This document shows, piece by piece, positions 1 through 9,855 of a stretch of DNA of 34,314 nucleotides. Below the pieces are notes generated by a model, which had not been told where the DNA came from, searched no databases, and saw only the letters and a list, made by a program, of their open reading frames with translations. The DNA comes from an uncultured Alphaproteobacteria bacterium (GTDB taxonomy: Bacteria; Pseudomonadota; Alphaproteobacteria; UBA11222): contig CAMYID010000022.1 in assembly GCA_947258435.1 (NCBI GenBank), positions 332,279 to 366,592 of the forward strand, given 5' to 3'. The position numbers and the translations under genes are program-made. Numbering within the stretch: the stretch's first letter is position 1; each line of letters starts with the position of its first letter.

Positions 1-206
1 TGGCCCAGATGTCGCAGGCAGGCCATAACGATGCTGCGCGCAAAGGCGCGGTCGCGATCGGCCAGACCGGCAAGCGGCCCCTCCTTGGCCTGGCCCGCCT
101 CCAATGCGCGGTCGAGCGGCAGATTATCATCGAGGATGCGGCCTAGCAGCCACAGGGCGGCGCGGCGGGGGGCAAGCCCCGGGCCCGGCTTTTTTCGGTT
201 CGTCAT
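1..206 (-). CDS. rsmB: RsmB-type 16S rRNA (cytosine-C5) methyltransferase, N-terminal part (cut by window edge)
   Basis: This is the first 68 codons of a minus-strand gene that continues off the left end of the window. The reading frame starts MTNRKKPGPGLAPRRAALWL and contains ALEAG, then LADRDRAFARSIVMACLRHL. That arrangement resembles the NusB-like RNA-binding domain that precedes the methyltransferase domain in RsmB/Sun proteins, which methylate 16S rRNA at C967 in the cytoplasm. The catalytic domain lies outside the window, so the call rests on the N-terminal domain and context. It lies 87 bp downstream of htpX on the same strand, a neighbourhood common in alphaproteobacteria. A lone NusB-like protein is the main alternative. 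Confidence 0.75.
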   Translation of the reverse strand, partial: MTNRKKPGPGLAPRRAALWLLGRILDDNLPLDRALEAGQAKEGPLAGLADRDRAFARSIVMACLRHLG

Positions 207-293
207 GGACGGGCTTTAGCCCGGAACCTCTATGCCGCGCAATAGCCCCGCTTCCGCGCCCGCAACTGGCGGCATGGACCCGGTGCGATTATT

Positions 294-1157
294 TCAGGAC
301 CAGGGGCTGTCTGCGACTGCCGGGCCACCCGCCAGGGCGCGCAGCCGGGCGATGCGGTTTTCCGTATTGGGGTGGGTGGAAAACAGATTGTCGATCTGGC
401 GCGCATGCAACGGATTGACGATATACATATGAGCTGTCGCGGGGTTCTGTTCGGCGATGTCATTATCGATCTGTTCGGCGGCGCGCGACATTTTGCTTAA
501 TGCCGAAGCAAGCCAAAGCGGCCGGCCGCAAATCTCCGCCCCGCCCTTATCGGCTTCATATTCGCGCGCGCGGCTGATCGCCATCTGAACGAGCGCGGCG
601 GCGAGCGGTGCGAGAATCATCAGCGCAAGCGTGCCGACCAGACCCATCGGATTATTGCGGTTACCGCCGAAAAACAGCGCGAAACTGGCCAGCATCGAAA
701 TTGCGCCGGCAATCGTTGCGGTAATCGTCATGATCAGCGTATCGCGATTCTTGATATGGGCAAGCTCATGCGCCATCACACCGGCCACTTCCTCCGGACT
801 GAGCATGCGCAGCAGGCCGGTAGTGGCTGCGACCGCCGCGTTTTCGGGATTTCGCCCCGTGGCGAAGGCATTGGGTTGCGGCGTATCGATGATATAGGTG
901 CGCGGCATGGGCAGATCCGCATTTTGCGCCATCAGCCGCACCATGCGCACATAGTCGGGGGCACTGCGCTCATCAACCTCGCGCGCGCCATGCATGCGCA
1001 GCACCATCTTGTCTGAATTCCAATAGGCGAAGATGTTCATCGCCCCGGCGATGGCGAATGCGATCAGCATGCCCGCCTCACCCCCCAGCATAAAGCCGAT
1101 GCCAAGGAACAGGGCGGTCATCGCCGCAAGCAGGACTGCCGTCCGGAAATAGTTCAT
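294..1157 (-). CDS. htpX: Membrane zinc metalloprotease HtpX
   Basis: This encodes a 287-residue inner-membrane protease of peptidase family M48, which takes part in quality control of membrane proteins. Two hydrophobic segments lie at about residues 5–40. The zinc site HELAH is at 130–134, with Glu131 as catalytic base, and the third zinc ligand is the Glu of REYEAD near 199. Two more hydrophobic segments (about 143–163 and 172–192) sit between these motifs, as is usual for HtpX. Length matches the family (280–300). The gene is upstream of rsmB on the same strand and divergent from the DUF1674 gene. No operator is obvious. Confidence 0.95.
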   Translation of the reverse strand: MNYFRTAVLLAAMTALFLGIGFMLGGEAGMLIAFAIAGAMNIFAYWNSDKMVLRMHGAREVDERSAPDYVRMVRLMAQNADLPMPRTYIIDTPQPNAFATGRNPENAAVAATTGLLRMLSPEEVAGVMAHELAHIKNRDTLIMTITATIAGAISMLASFALFFGGNRNNPMGLVGTLALMILAPLAAALVQMAISRAREYEADKGGAEICGRPLWLASALSKMSRAAEQIDNDIAEQNPATAHMYIVNPLHARQIDNLFSTHPNTENRIARLRALAGGPAVADSPWS

Positions 1158-1282
1158 GTTAGTCTGCCATCACTTGATCTGCCGTCGCGTGGCGGGGCGT
1201 GTTTGCCCGTGCGCGGCATCACAGAATGTAGTATCTCGCGGTGACGCATCAAGCCTTGCCGCAAATTTCAGGATCGACACCG

Positions 1283-1537
1283 ATGAGCGACGATAAACCT
1301 GTTCCCGAAGCTTCTGAAAAACCGGTTTTCCGCACGGCTGTATCGGTTTCGCCGGGGCGGAAGGAGCTGACCCCCGCCGCCCGGCGCGCCCTGGCCGAAG
1401 CTGCCCAAAGGCGCGCGGCGGCTGAAAAGGCCGCGAAGCAGCGCGCGCCCCTGCCGAAAGAAATCAACGGTCGTGACGGCCCCGAGCCGGTCAGATATGG
1501 TGATTGGGAATCGAAGGGGATTATTAGCGATTTTTAA
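1283..1537 (+). CDS. DUF1674 / SDHAF4-like small protein
   Basis: This is an 84-residue protein from the ATG at 1283; an in-frame GTG at 1241 would add 14 residues but has no better ribosome site. The C-terminus carries the family signature GRDGPEPVRYGDWE followed by KGIISDF. Bacterial DUF1674 proteins are homologous to the mitochondrial succinate dehydrogenase assembly factor SDHAF4; an equivalent role here is inference. The middle is Ala/Lys/Arg-rich and probably helical (about 30–65). It is divergent from htpX. The htpX/rsmB/DUF1674 association is a known alphaproteobacterial neighbourhood. Confidence 0.85.
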   Translation: MSDDKPVPEASEKPVFRTAVSVSPGRKELTPAARRALAEAAQRRAAAEKAAKQRAPLPKEINGRDGPEPVRYGDWESKGIISDF

Positions 1538-1616
1538 GTTACAAAACCCATATTAGGACAAAACACCTAAAATAATTGCGTTTCAGTCACATTTCCTGCA
1601 TGCTGCGTGGAAAAGG

Positions 1617-1668
1617 TGTGTAATATACTAATGCGTGTATAATATATTGATACATGTATAAGGTGTTT
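1617..1668 (+). promoter_or_regulatory. AT-rich promoter-like region of the nuclease gene
   Basis: This short AT-rich stretch contains a consensus-like -10 hexamer TATAAT at 1638–1643. It also has two imperfect tandem copies of a GTGTAATATA/GTGTATAATATA sequence. No good -35 element sits 16–18 bp upstream. AAGG at 1660–1663 lies 5 bp before the ATG at 1669 and may be the ribosome site. Promoter function is inferred only. Confidence 0.35.
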
Positions 1669-2217
1669 ATGGCTGATGCGCAATTGGAGACGATGGTTGC
1701 GGGCTGTGGGTTGCGGGTTGCGGGCGCGGTTTTTGCGGCGGCATGCCTGTGTCTGCCCGTTTCACCTGCGATGGCGGGGGAACAATTGCCCGGCCCTGTC
1801 CCCGGTATCGTCGAGCGGGTGATCGACGGTGATACGCTGGCGGTACGGGTGCGGATCTGGCTTGGTCAGCAGGTTCGGGTGCATGTGCGGCTTGCCGGGA
1901 TCGATGCGCCGGAAATGACGGGCCGCTGTGCGCAGGAGCGGGCCATGGCAAATATCGCGCAGCGTTTTGCCGAAGATTTCATCGCCACTTCAGCCGGTGC
2001 TGCCGCACCGTCCGCATCGCTTGCGGCACCGCAGATCTGGCTCAGCGATATCAGCGAAGGGAAATATGCGGGGCGCATCCTTGCGCGTGTCGCCAATGCG
2101 GCGGGCGAGGATCTGGGCAATGCGATGCTCGGCGCGGGCATTGCCCGGCCCTATGCCGGTGGTGTGCGGCAGAACTGGTGCGCGGTTCGAACCGACCGGT
2201 CATCTGGCGGTGGATAA
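1669..2217 (+). CDS. Secreted thermonuclease-like (SNase-fold) protein
   Basis: This encodes about 182 residues from the ATG at 1669, favoured because AAGG lies 5 bp upstream; an ATG at 1654 adds five residues. A hydrophobic leader ending near PAMAGEQ suggests a signal peptide and export. The mature part has the staphylococcal nuclease fold motifs: ERVIDGDTLAVRV, then VRLAGIDAPEM (Arg, Asp and Glu of the calcium and catalytic site), and GKYAGRILARV with the second catalytic-type Arg. The end GVRQNWCAV is typical of alphaproteobacterial thermonuclease-family proteins. An Ala/Ser-rich insert sits at about 104–120. It is convergent with pyrF. Substrate (DNA or RNA) is not known. Confidence 0.8.
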   Translation: MADAQLETMVAGCGLRVAGAVFAAACLCLPVSPAMAGEQLPGPVPGIVERVIDGDTLAVRVRIWLGQQVRVHVRLAGIDAPEMTGRCAQERAMANIAQRFAEDFIATSAGAAAPSASLAAPQIWLSDISEGKYAGRILARVANAAGEDLGNAMLGAGIARPYAGGVRQNWCAVRTDRSSGGG

Positions 2218-2252
2218 AGCGGGCGCGGACATTTTTCCCAGAAGCCCGACCG

Positions 2253-2990
2253 TCATTTCCTTAATCCTTTAACCCCCTCCAGGGCCGCGCGCATGTCATC
2301 GAGGATCATTTCGGCGGCCGCGCATTTGTCGCGTGCCTGGGTGATGGGGCGACCGACCACCAGATAATCCGCCCCCGCTTGCAGCGCTGCGGCGGGGGTT
2401 GTGACCCGTTTCTGGTCGTTCTGCGCACTGCCCGCGGGGCGGATGCCCGGCGTTACGATCAGCATGTCATCGCCAAACTCGGCGCGCAGGCGGGCCGCCT
2501 CCGCCGGCGAGGCGATGAGCCCGTCGCAGCCTTCGTCGCGCGCGATCCGCGCACGTTTGAGCACCAGATCCTCGACACTGCCGGGATAGCCCATTTCATT
2601 CAGCGCGGCCTGGTCCTGGCTTGTCAGCACAGTGACGCAGAATATCTTCAGATCCGATGTGCCGCGCCCGGCCACAGCGGCGCGCAATACGTCCCGGTCC
2701 GCATGCACGGTCAGGAAGTCGGCGCCGATCGTGGCCGTGCTCACAACCGCGTTCTGCACCGTATTGCCGATATCGTAGAATTTGAAATCGAGGAATATCC
2801 GCTCGCCCCGGGCAATCAGTTCGCGCGCCAGGTCGATCCCGCCCAGGGGAAAGAGCTGCAGCCCGATCTTGAAGAAGCGCACCGTGCCGCTGAGTTCATG
2901 GGCAACGGCACGGGCTTCCCCGACGCTCGCGAAATCGAGCGCCACGATCAGCCGCTCCTCAGGCGCGATATGGTGGCGCGGTTCGCTCAC
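2253..2990 (-). CDS. pyrF: Orotidine 5'-phosphate decarboxylase
   Basis: This enzyme converts OMP to UMP, the last step of de novo pyrimidine synthesis, in the cytoplasm. The 245-residue product begins at a GTG (2990) and has the TIM-barrel motifs LIVALDF, the catalytic DxKxxD motif within [18 protein letters not shown], and VTPGIRP near the phosphate site. The start overlaps the bioB stop by 4 bp (GTGA), with a GGCGG-type ribosome site inside the bioB end, so translational coupling is likely. A longer frame reaching upstream inside bioB was rejected because the extra residues are not family-like. It is the last gene of an acs–bioB–pyrF run. Confidence 0.93.
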   Translation of the reverse strand: MSEPRHHIAPEERLIVALDFASVGEARAVAHELSGTVRFFKIGLQLFPLGGIDLARELIARGERIFLDFKFYDIGNTVQNAVVSTATIGADFLTVHADRDVLRAAVAGRGTSDLKIFCVTVLTSQDQAALNEMGYPGSVEDLVLKRARIARDEGCDGLIASPAEAARLRAEFGDDMLIVTPGIRPAGSAQNDQKRVTTPAAALQAGADYLVVGRPITQARDKCAAAEMILDDMRAALEGVKGLRK

Positions 2991-4018
2991 TCCGCCGCCT
3001 GTTGCGCGGCGTCTGTTACATCTGGCCCGGCGGTGGGGCGGATGCCAAGTTTGCCGAACAGGGTTTCGTCGCGATCCTTTTCCGGGTTCCTGGTGGTCAG
3101 CAGCTTTGGCCCGATGAAGATCGATCCCGCACCGGCAAGGAAGCACAGCGCCTGTGTTTCCTCGCTCATCAGTTCGCGCCCCGCCGACAGCCGCACGACA
3201 GACGCAGGCATCAGAATTTTCGCCACCGCAATCGTGCGCACAAACTCGAAACTGTCCAGCGGATCGGTGCCGAAAACCGGCGTACCTTCGGTCTGGATCA
3301 GCAGGTTGATCGGTACGCTTTCGGGATGCTCGGCAAGATTGGACAGCGTATGCAGCATGCCGATCCGGTCCGCGCGCGCTTCCCCCATCCCCACAATGCC
3401 GCCGCAGCAGATATTGATTCCCGCATCGCGTACCGAGCCCAACGTATCGAGCCGGTCCTGATAGGTGCGGGTGGTGATCACCTCGCCATAATATTCAGGC
3501 GATGTATCGATATTATGGTTGTAGTAATCGAGCCCGGCTTCCTTGAGCCGCGCCGCCTGGTTATCTGTCAGCATGCCGAGCGTCACGCAGGTTTCCATGC
3601 CGAGCGCGGCTACCCCTTCGATCATCTCACAGACCTTTTCAAGGTCCTTGTCCTTGGGGTTGCGCCAGGCCGCGCCCATGCAATAGCGGCTGGCACCGGC
3701 CTGCTTCGCGCGGCGCGCCTCCGCCAGAACCGCATCGACCGACATCAGCTTTTCCGCCTTGACCGGAGTGTCGAATTTCGCCGATTGCGAGCAATAGCCG
3801 CAATCTTCCGGGCAGCCGCCGGTCTTGATGCTGAGCAGGGTACTCATCTGCACTTCGTTGGGATCGAAGTGGCGCCGGTGTGCTGTCTGCGCACGGAAAA
3901 TCAGATCGTTGAAAGGCAGATCGAACAGGGCGGCGATTTCCTCGCGCGTCCAGTCATGGCGCAGCGCGCTGTCATTTGCCGCAGCTGCGGGAGTGGGGGC
4001 GGTCGTGATATCGGGCAT
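2987..4018 (-). CDS. bioB: Biotin synthase
   Basis: This radical-SAM enzyme inserts sulfur into dethiobiotin to form biotin. It is 343 residues long, with the 4Fe-4S ligating CxxxCxxC at Cys69, Cys73 and Cys76 ([13 protein letters not shown]). Further BioB motifs are [32 protein letters not shown] and VRLSAGRE, the last giving the Arg near the 2Fe-2S cluster. It follows acs by 52 bp on the same strand and overlaps pyrF. No other biotin genes (bioF, bioD, bioA) are in the window, and no BioR-like palindrome was seen upstream. Confidence 0.97.
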   Translation of the reverse strand: MPDITTAPTPAAAANDSALRHDWTREEIAALFDLPFNDLIFRAQTAHRRHFDPNEVQMSTLLSIKTGGCPEDCGYCSQSAKFDTPVKAEKLMSVDAVLAEARRAKQAGASRYCMGAAWRNPKDKDLEKVCEMIEGVAALGMETCVTLGMLTDNQAARLKEAGLDYYNHNIDTSPEYYGEVITTRTYQDRLDTLGSVRDAGINICCGGIVGMGEARADRIGMLHTLSNLAEHPESVPINLLIQTEGTPVFGTDPLDSFEFVRTIAVAKILMPASVVRLSAGRELMSEETQALCFLAGAGSIFIGPKLLTTRNPEKDRDETLFGKLGIRPTAGPDVTDAAQQAAE

Positions 4019-4070
4019 GTCTGTTGTCCTGTCTGTCCTGCGTGTACCAATTGTACGGGAGGGGGAAGCG

Positions 4071-6014
<1,944 letters not shown>

Positions 6015-6040
6015 ATCTGTCTCTCCCTTCGATAAGACCC

Positions 6041-6066
6041 TGTGACAGGTATATTCTTGTGACAGG
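6041..6066. repeat. Two direct copies of TGTGACAGG upstream of acs
   Basis: The 9-mer TGTGACAGG occurs at 6041–6049 and again at 6058–6066, start-to-start spacing 17 bp, beginning 27 bp upstream of the acs start codon. Its position would suit an activator or repressor site of acs, but no known regulator consensus was recognised. Confidence 0.4.
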
Positions 6067-6228
6067 CTGTTTCAAGCGCGCTCACCCGGTGCGGCGGCAT
6101 CCGGATCGCGGCATTATGCAAAGCTGCCGCAGGCGGGGCAAGCCTGCCCGGCCCTGCCTGTCCCGGCCGGGTTCGCCTGACGCTTGTTTGACAGACCGGG
6201 CGGCGCCCCGCAAGCCGCTTCGCGGCAA

Positions 6229-7362
6229 TTATTTGAGCTCCGTATTATGTTCGCCGAGTTTCGGGGCCCGCCTGCGGTAGCGCGGCCGCGCGCCGTCAAG
6301 TTTGAGTGGCAGGGCGATCTGGATGCCCGCGCCATCCTCACCGGGCTGCAACATGCCGCTGACCTGCGCCTGCGGATGGTTGAACGCCTCGACCGGGGTG
6401 TGCAGCGGCGCATTGGGAATATTCGCCGCGTTCAGCACGTCTGCCCAATGGGCGCGCGACCGGGTGGCGATCACCGCGCCGATATTGGCGCTCATCTCAA
6501 CCTCATTGAGGGAACGCGCACGCGGCGTTGCAAATTTTTCATCCTCGGCCCATTCGGGATGGCCGAGCACTTCTGACAATTTGCGGAAATGATAATTGGT
6601 GCCCGCCGTGATCATCATCGCGCCGTCGGAAGCTTCGAAGGTGCGGTTGGGTGCCAGTCCGCCCGGCCCGCGCGTGCCATAGCGGCCCGGTGCCTTGCCC
6701 GTCGCCCGGACAGAAGCCATGGGCATGGTCATCCAGGCCATCGCGGTTTCGTAAAGCGCGACATCGACCACGCCCCCCTTGCCGGTATCCTTGCGCCGCA
6801 GCAGGCTTGTGATGATCCCCATCGCCGACCACATGCCCGTGCCCATATCGATCACCGGCATGCCGACCCGGCACGGCTCCCCATTTTCGGGCCCGGTAAC
6901 GTGGCAGATGCCGGTAAAGGCCTGCATCAGCGGGTCATAGCCGGGCAGGCGCGACATCTCCCCCTGACTGCCGAAGGCGCCGATATTGCAGTAAATCAGG
7001 CGCGGATTCTCTGCCAGCAGTTCATCGGGCCCCAGCCCCAGATCAGCGACGACGCCGGGCCGCAGATTCTGCAAGAAGACATCGGCCTTCTCCACGATCA
7101 GCCGGCGCAGAATGTCGCGCTCTTCCGGATCGGACAGATTGATGGTGATCGATTTCTTGTCGCGGTTGAATGCCTCGAATGCGATCGAGATATGGTCCTC
7201 GGTCGGTGGCCCCCAGGATCGCGCCGCATCGCCACCCTCGGGATGTTCGACCTTGATCACCTCGGCCCCCATCTCACCCAGGATCATTGTTCCGTAGGGG
7301 GCGGCAACACTCGTCCCCAGTTCGATTACCGTAATGCCTTTCAGTGGCGCTGCTGCGTCCAT
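6229..7362 (-). CDS. Class III (CaiB/BaiF family) CoA-transferase
   Basis: This is a 377-residue cytoplasmic enzyme that moves CoA between carboxylic acids through an aspartyl-CoA thioester. The N-terminal Rossmann-like part has VIELGTSVAAPYGTMILGEMGAE and VIKVEHPEGGD. The catalytic Asp is Asp172 in GMPVIDMGTG, and the linker NRDKKSITINL is typical. Start chosen at 7362 because GGGAGCGG lies just upstream; an ATG 14 codons earlier reads through that site. It diverges from a crotonase-fold gene, suggesting joint action on an acyl-CoA. Donor and acceptor acids cannot be told from sequence; formyl-CoA, carnitine or dicarboxylate-type specificities are all possible. Confidence 0.88.
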   Translation of the reverse strand: MDAAAPLKGITVIELGTSVAAPYGTMILGEMGAEVIKVEHPEGGDAARSWGPPTEDHISIAFEAFNRDKKSITINLSDPEERDILRRLIVEKADVFLQNLRPGVVADLGLGPDELLAENPRLIYCNIGAFGSQGEMSRLPGYDPLMQAFTGICHVTGPENGEPCRVGMPVIDMGTGMWSAMGIITSLLRRKDTGKGGVVDVALYETAMAWMTMPMASVRATGKAPGRYGTRGPGGLAPNRTFEASDGAMMITAGTNYHFRKLSEVLGHPEWAEDEKFATPRARSLNEVEMSANIGAVIATRSRAHWADVLNAANIPNAPLHTPVEAFNHPQAQVSGMLQPGEDGAGIQIALPLKLDGARPRYRRRAPKLGEHNTELK

Positions 7363-7375
7363 GTTCCGCTCCCGT

Positions 7376-7432
7376 TTTTTCCGGCAGGCTAGAACAAGTC
7401 GCAACGCGAGGGAATAGACGGTTTTTCCGGCA
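7376..7432. repeat. TTTTTCCGGCA repeated in the CoA-transferase/crotonase divergent region
   Basis: The 11-mer TTTTTCCGGCA occurs at 7376–7386 and 7422–7432, 46 bp apart, between the two divergent start codons. A shared regulatory role is possible, but no regulator gene is adjacent. Confidence 0.3.
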
Positions 7433-7502
7433 AGCGGGTAATTGACTTGAGACCGATGCCAGGGACGGCGTAGAAAGGCACAAACCGATAAGGAGGATGC
7501 CC

Positions 7503-8282
7503 ATGCCCGATATGTTGTTCGAGATCGAAGACAAGATCGCCACCCTGACGCTTAACCGTCCCGAAGCGCGCAACGCGTTCAGCGACGAAATGCTGACCGT
7601 CTGGGCCGATGCGCTGCGCGAATGCCAGATGCGCGACGATGTCTCGGTCGTGATTCTGACCGGCAATGGCAAGGCGTTCTGCGCCGGCGGCGATCTGTCG
7701 ACCATGGGCAAGGAAGAGCCGGCCAATAATCTCAAACATTATCTCCAGACCAGGGTGCATCCGGTGGCGCGCGCTGTCGATCAGCTGCAAAAGCCCTATA
7801 TCTGCGCGGTGAACGGCGCGGCCACGGGGGCGGGCATGGATATGACGCTTTATGCGGATATGCGGTTTGCCGCGCAAAGCGCGCGTTTTGCAGAAACCTA
7901 TGTGAATGTGGGGCTTGCCCCCGGTGACGGGGGCGCGTTCCTGCTGCCCCGGCTTGTCGGGCTGACCAAGGCGCTTGAGATGCTGTGGACCGGCGATTTC
8001 GTCAGCGCTGAAGAGGCGGAACGGCTTGGCATCGTGTCCAAGGTCCTGCCCGATGATGAATTGCAGGTCTACACCCGTGAATTTGCCGAACGGCTGGCGC
8101 GCGGTCCGCAACTGGCCATGCGCATGACCAAGAAGGCGGTCTATGACGGGCTGCGCAGCGATATGTTCCAGGCGCTTGAGACGATCTCGTCGCATATGGG
8201 GGTGCTGTCGGATACCTTTGACCACAAGGAAGCCGTGAAAGCGTTTCAGGAAAAGCGTAAACCGGAATTTGAAGGGCGCTGA
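7503..8282 (+). CDS. Enoyl-CoA hydratase/isomerase-family protein with atypical active site
   Basis: This is a 259-residue crotonase-fold protein. Start at 7503 was chosen because a perfect AGGAGG (7491–7496) lies 6 bp before it; an ATG at 7497 abuts that site. The oxyanion-hole region GKAFCAGGDLS (56–66) and NGAATGAG (104–111) are clear. The two catalytic glutamates of classical hydratases are replaced: Asp113 stands where Glu144 of rat crotonase is expected and Tyr133 where Glu164 is. Asp142 in PGDGG lies one position from the Asp used by PaaG/ECI-type isomerases. An isomerase or another crotonase reaction is therefore more likely than simple hydration. It is divergent from a CoA-transferase. 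Confidence 0.88.
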   Translation: MPDMLFEIEDKIATLTLNRPEARNAFSDEMLTVWADALRECQMRDDVSVVILTGNGKAFCAGGDLSTMGKEEPANNLKHYLQTRVHPVARAVDQLQKPYICAVNGAATGAGMDMTLYADMRFAAQSARFAETYVNVGLAPGDGGAFLLPRLVGLTKALEMLWTGDFVSAEEAERLGIVSKVLPDDELQVYTREFAERLARGPQLAMRMTKKAVYDGLRSDMFQALETISSHMGVLSDTFDHKEAVKAFQEKRKPEFEGR

Positions 8283-8314
8283 GCTGTTGAATGCGAACCT
8301 GCTGAATTAACTCA

Positions 8315-8338
8315 GCCGCCGGGCCGCTACCCGGCGGC
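8315..8338 (+). terminator. GC hairpin after the crotonase-like gene
   Basis: A perfect 9-bp stem GCCGCCGGG/CCCGGCGGC with a 6-base loop lies 33 bp after the stop codon at 8282. There is no T-run after it, so it may be a weak or Rho-assisted terminator. Confidence 0.4.
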
Positions 8339-8453
8339 CAGCGCCGCCTAAACCATCCTCACACACAGATAGTTCGTGGCAGCAGATGATTTGTTGTGCA
8401 TCCCTTGCATGCTCCCTGCCGCAATGCGGGCAATTTGCCGCAGTCTTGGAAAT

Positions 8454-8467
8454 TTGATCCAGATCAA
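8454..8467. promoter_or_regulatory. FNR/Anr-type binding site upstream of ompW-like gene
   Basis: TTGATCCAGATCAA is an exact match to the FNR-family consensus TTGAT-N4-ATCAA, a perfect palindrome. Its centre is about 77 bp upstream of the chosen ompW-like start. OmpW in enterobacteria is known to respond to FNR, which fits. The transcription start cannot be placed from sequence, so activation versus repression is not settled. Confidence 0.75.
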
Positions 8468-8537
8468 GGCCATGCGCCGCGATCCATCCGACAAGAGCGA
8501 CAAAGAACAGTCGTATGTTTTCGGATGGAAGGGCGTG

Positions 8538-9218
8538 ATGGGCATAGGCGGAAAACCAGGTAATCTGCGGGCGATGGCGGCGCTTGCGGGAATGTTCGCC
8601 GTGGCATTTGCGGCCTTGCCATTGGCAACGCCGGCGGCGGCGCAGGACAGTGATGAACGCAGCCCCTGGCAGGTGCGGGTCAGGGCAACTGCCATCCTGC
8701 CTGACGAGGATGCCTCAATCGGGCCGGTGACCGGATCTGTTGATATCGAGGATGTGATCATCCCCGAACTCGACATCACTTATTTCTTCACCGATCACAT
8801 AGCGGCGGAACTGGTGTTGCTGATCAGCAATCATAACGTCGATTCAGCGCTGACCGGTGTCGGTAATGTGGATCTGGGGGAAGTCAACCTGCTGCCGCCG
8901 ACTCTGCTGCTGCAATATCATTTCCGGCCCGACCGGATCTTCCGCCCCTATGTCGGCGCAGGGGTCAATTACACCGTTTTCTGGGACGAAAATGCACCAG
9001 GCGGCGCGGTGACGAGCATCGATTACGACAATGCGGTGGGTTATGCGGTGCAGGCAGGGTTTGATTACGGGCTGAATGATAACTGGATGTTGAATCTGGA
9101 TGCGAAACGTTACTGGCTTGATACCGATGTGCGCATTATATCGGCTCTTGGTCCGCTGGGTGCCGATGTCGATCTCGACCCCTGGACGTTCAGCATCGGG
9201 CTTGGTTACCGCTTCTAG
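8538..9218 (+). CDS. OmpW-family outer-membrane beta-barrel protein
   Basis: This is a 226-residue protein from the ATG at 8538, preceded by GGAAGGG. An upstream extension to 8376 was rejected because it would include the FNR box and delay the signal peptide. Residues about 13–36 form a signal peptide ending PAAAQ. The mature chain has the OmpW-type features WQVRVRATAILPDED, DITYFFTDHIAAELV, FRPYVGAGVNYTVFW, alternating strands, and a terminal aromatic (GLGYRF), as needed for outer-membrane insertion. OmpW forms a small 8-stranded channel for hydrophobic solutes. It is followed 83 bp later by a haemoglobin gene on the same strand. Confidence 0.88.
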   Translation: MGIGGKPGNLRAMAALAGMFAVAFAALPLATPAAAQDSDERSPWQVRVRATAILPDEDASIGPVTGSVDIEDVIIPELDITYFFTDHIAAELVLLISNHNVDSALTGVGNVDLGEVNLLPPTLLLQYHFRPDRIFRPYVGAGVNYTVFWDENAPGGAVTSIDYDNAVGYAVQAGFDYGLNDNWMLNLDAKRYWLDTDVRIISALGPLGADVDLDPWTFSIGLGYRF

Positions 9219-9301
9219 GACTCGCGCATTAGGAGTGTTTGTGTAAGGAAGCTGCCGCAATATGTCGGTCAGTTCCCGAATTTCTGAAGGAAATAGTGAC
9301 G

Positions 9302-9793
9302 ATGGCGTTATCTGAAGAAACCAAGGCAATTATCAAGGCCACCGCCCCGGCGGTAAAAGAGCATGGCAAGGCGATTACCAGCCGGATGTATGAGATCGCG
9401 TTTACCGCGCGACCTGAATTCAAGCGGTTCTTCGTCAATACCTGGATGAAGCATCCGGTCGATGGCGGACCGCAGCCGGCACGTCTGGCGGAAGCGGTCT
9501 GTGCCTATGCGCTGAATATCGACAAGCTGGACGCGCTGGAAGGGCCGCTTGCCCATATCGCTCACAAACATACCGATACCCGCGTAATCGCCGAACAATA
9601 TCCGGTGATCGGGGCCTGTCTGTTGCAGGCGATCAGGGATGTGCTGGGCGAGGCGGCAACCGATGAGGTGATGGCCGCCTGGAGCGAGGCCTATGAATTT
9701 CTCGCCGATGTGCTGATCGAAAAGGAAAAGGCGATTTATCAGCAGGAAGATGCTGAAATGATGGCCAAGGCCCGGCAGGGGGGTGACAGCTGA
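9302..9793 (+). CDS. Single-domain bacterial haemoglobin (Vitreoscilla/flavohaemoglobin type)
   Basis: This is a 163-residue globin whose sequence aligns by eye with Vitreoscilla haemoglobin and with the globin half of flavohaemoglobin. Conserved residues are Tyr30 (B10), Gln58 in PQPARL (E7), proximal His90 in IAHKH (F8), Tyr100 in EQYPVIG (G5) and Glu142 in LIEKE. The stretch DVLGEAATDEVMAAWSEAY is characteristic. The FAD/NAD reductase domain is absent; the gene stops about 17 residues beyond the usual VHb end, leaving a charged tail. Start at 9302 is supported by alignment; AGGA lies about 10 bp upstream. Likely roles are oxygen handling or nitric oxide detoxification with a separate reductase. 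An FNR box lies upstream of the preceding gene. Confidence 0.93.
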   Translation: MALSEETKAIIKATAPAVKEHGKAITSRMYEIAFTARPEFKRFFVNTWMKHPVDGGPQPARLAEAVCAYALNIDKLDALEGPLAHIAHKHTDTRVIAEQYPVIGACLLQAIRDVLGEAATDEVMAAWSEAYEFLADVLIEKEKAIYQQEDAEMMAKARQGGDS

Positions 9794-9855
9794 CTGTTTC
9801 CTCGGCAAGCCGGTTTGGTTCTTGCCGGCCTTGAAGTTAAATCGGGAAAAAACAA

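Noticed and set aside
1553-1570. TTAGG-N8-CCTAA inverted repeat after the DUF1674 gene
   Set aside because: The arms are only 5 bp in AT-rich sequence, which is expected by chance.
2183-2192. GGTTCGAACC resembles the T-loop of a tRNA
   Set aside because: It is inside the nuclease gene, and no acceptor stem, anticodon arm or D-arm can be folded around it.
2379-3461. Long open frame (360 codons) on the plus strand opposite pyrF and bioB
   Set aside because: It is an antisense artefact of GC-rich coding DNA; the opposite strand carries clear enzyme motifs.
6147-6171. CCCGGCC…GGCCGGG inverted repeat between acs and the CoA-transferase gene as a terminator
   Set aside because: The arms are 7 bp in very GC-rich DNA and no T-run follows on either strand.
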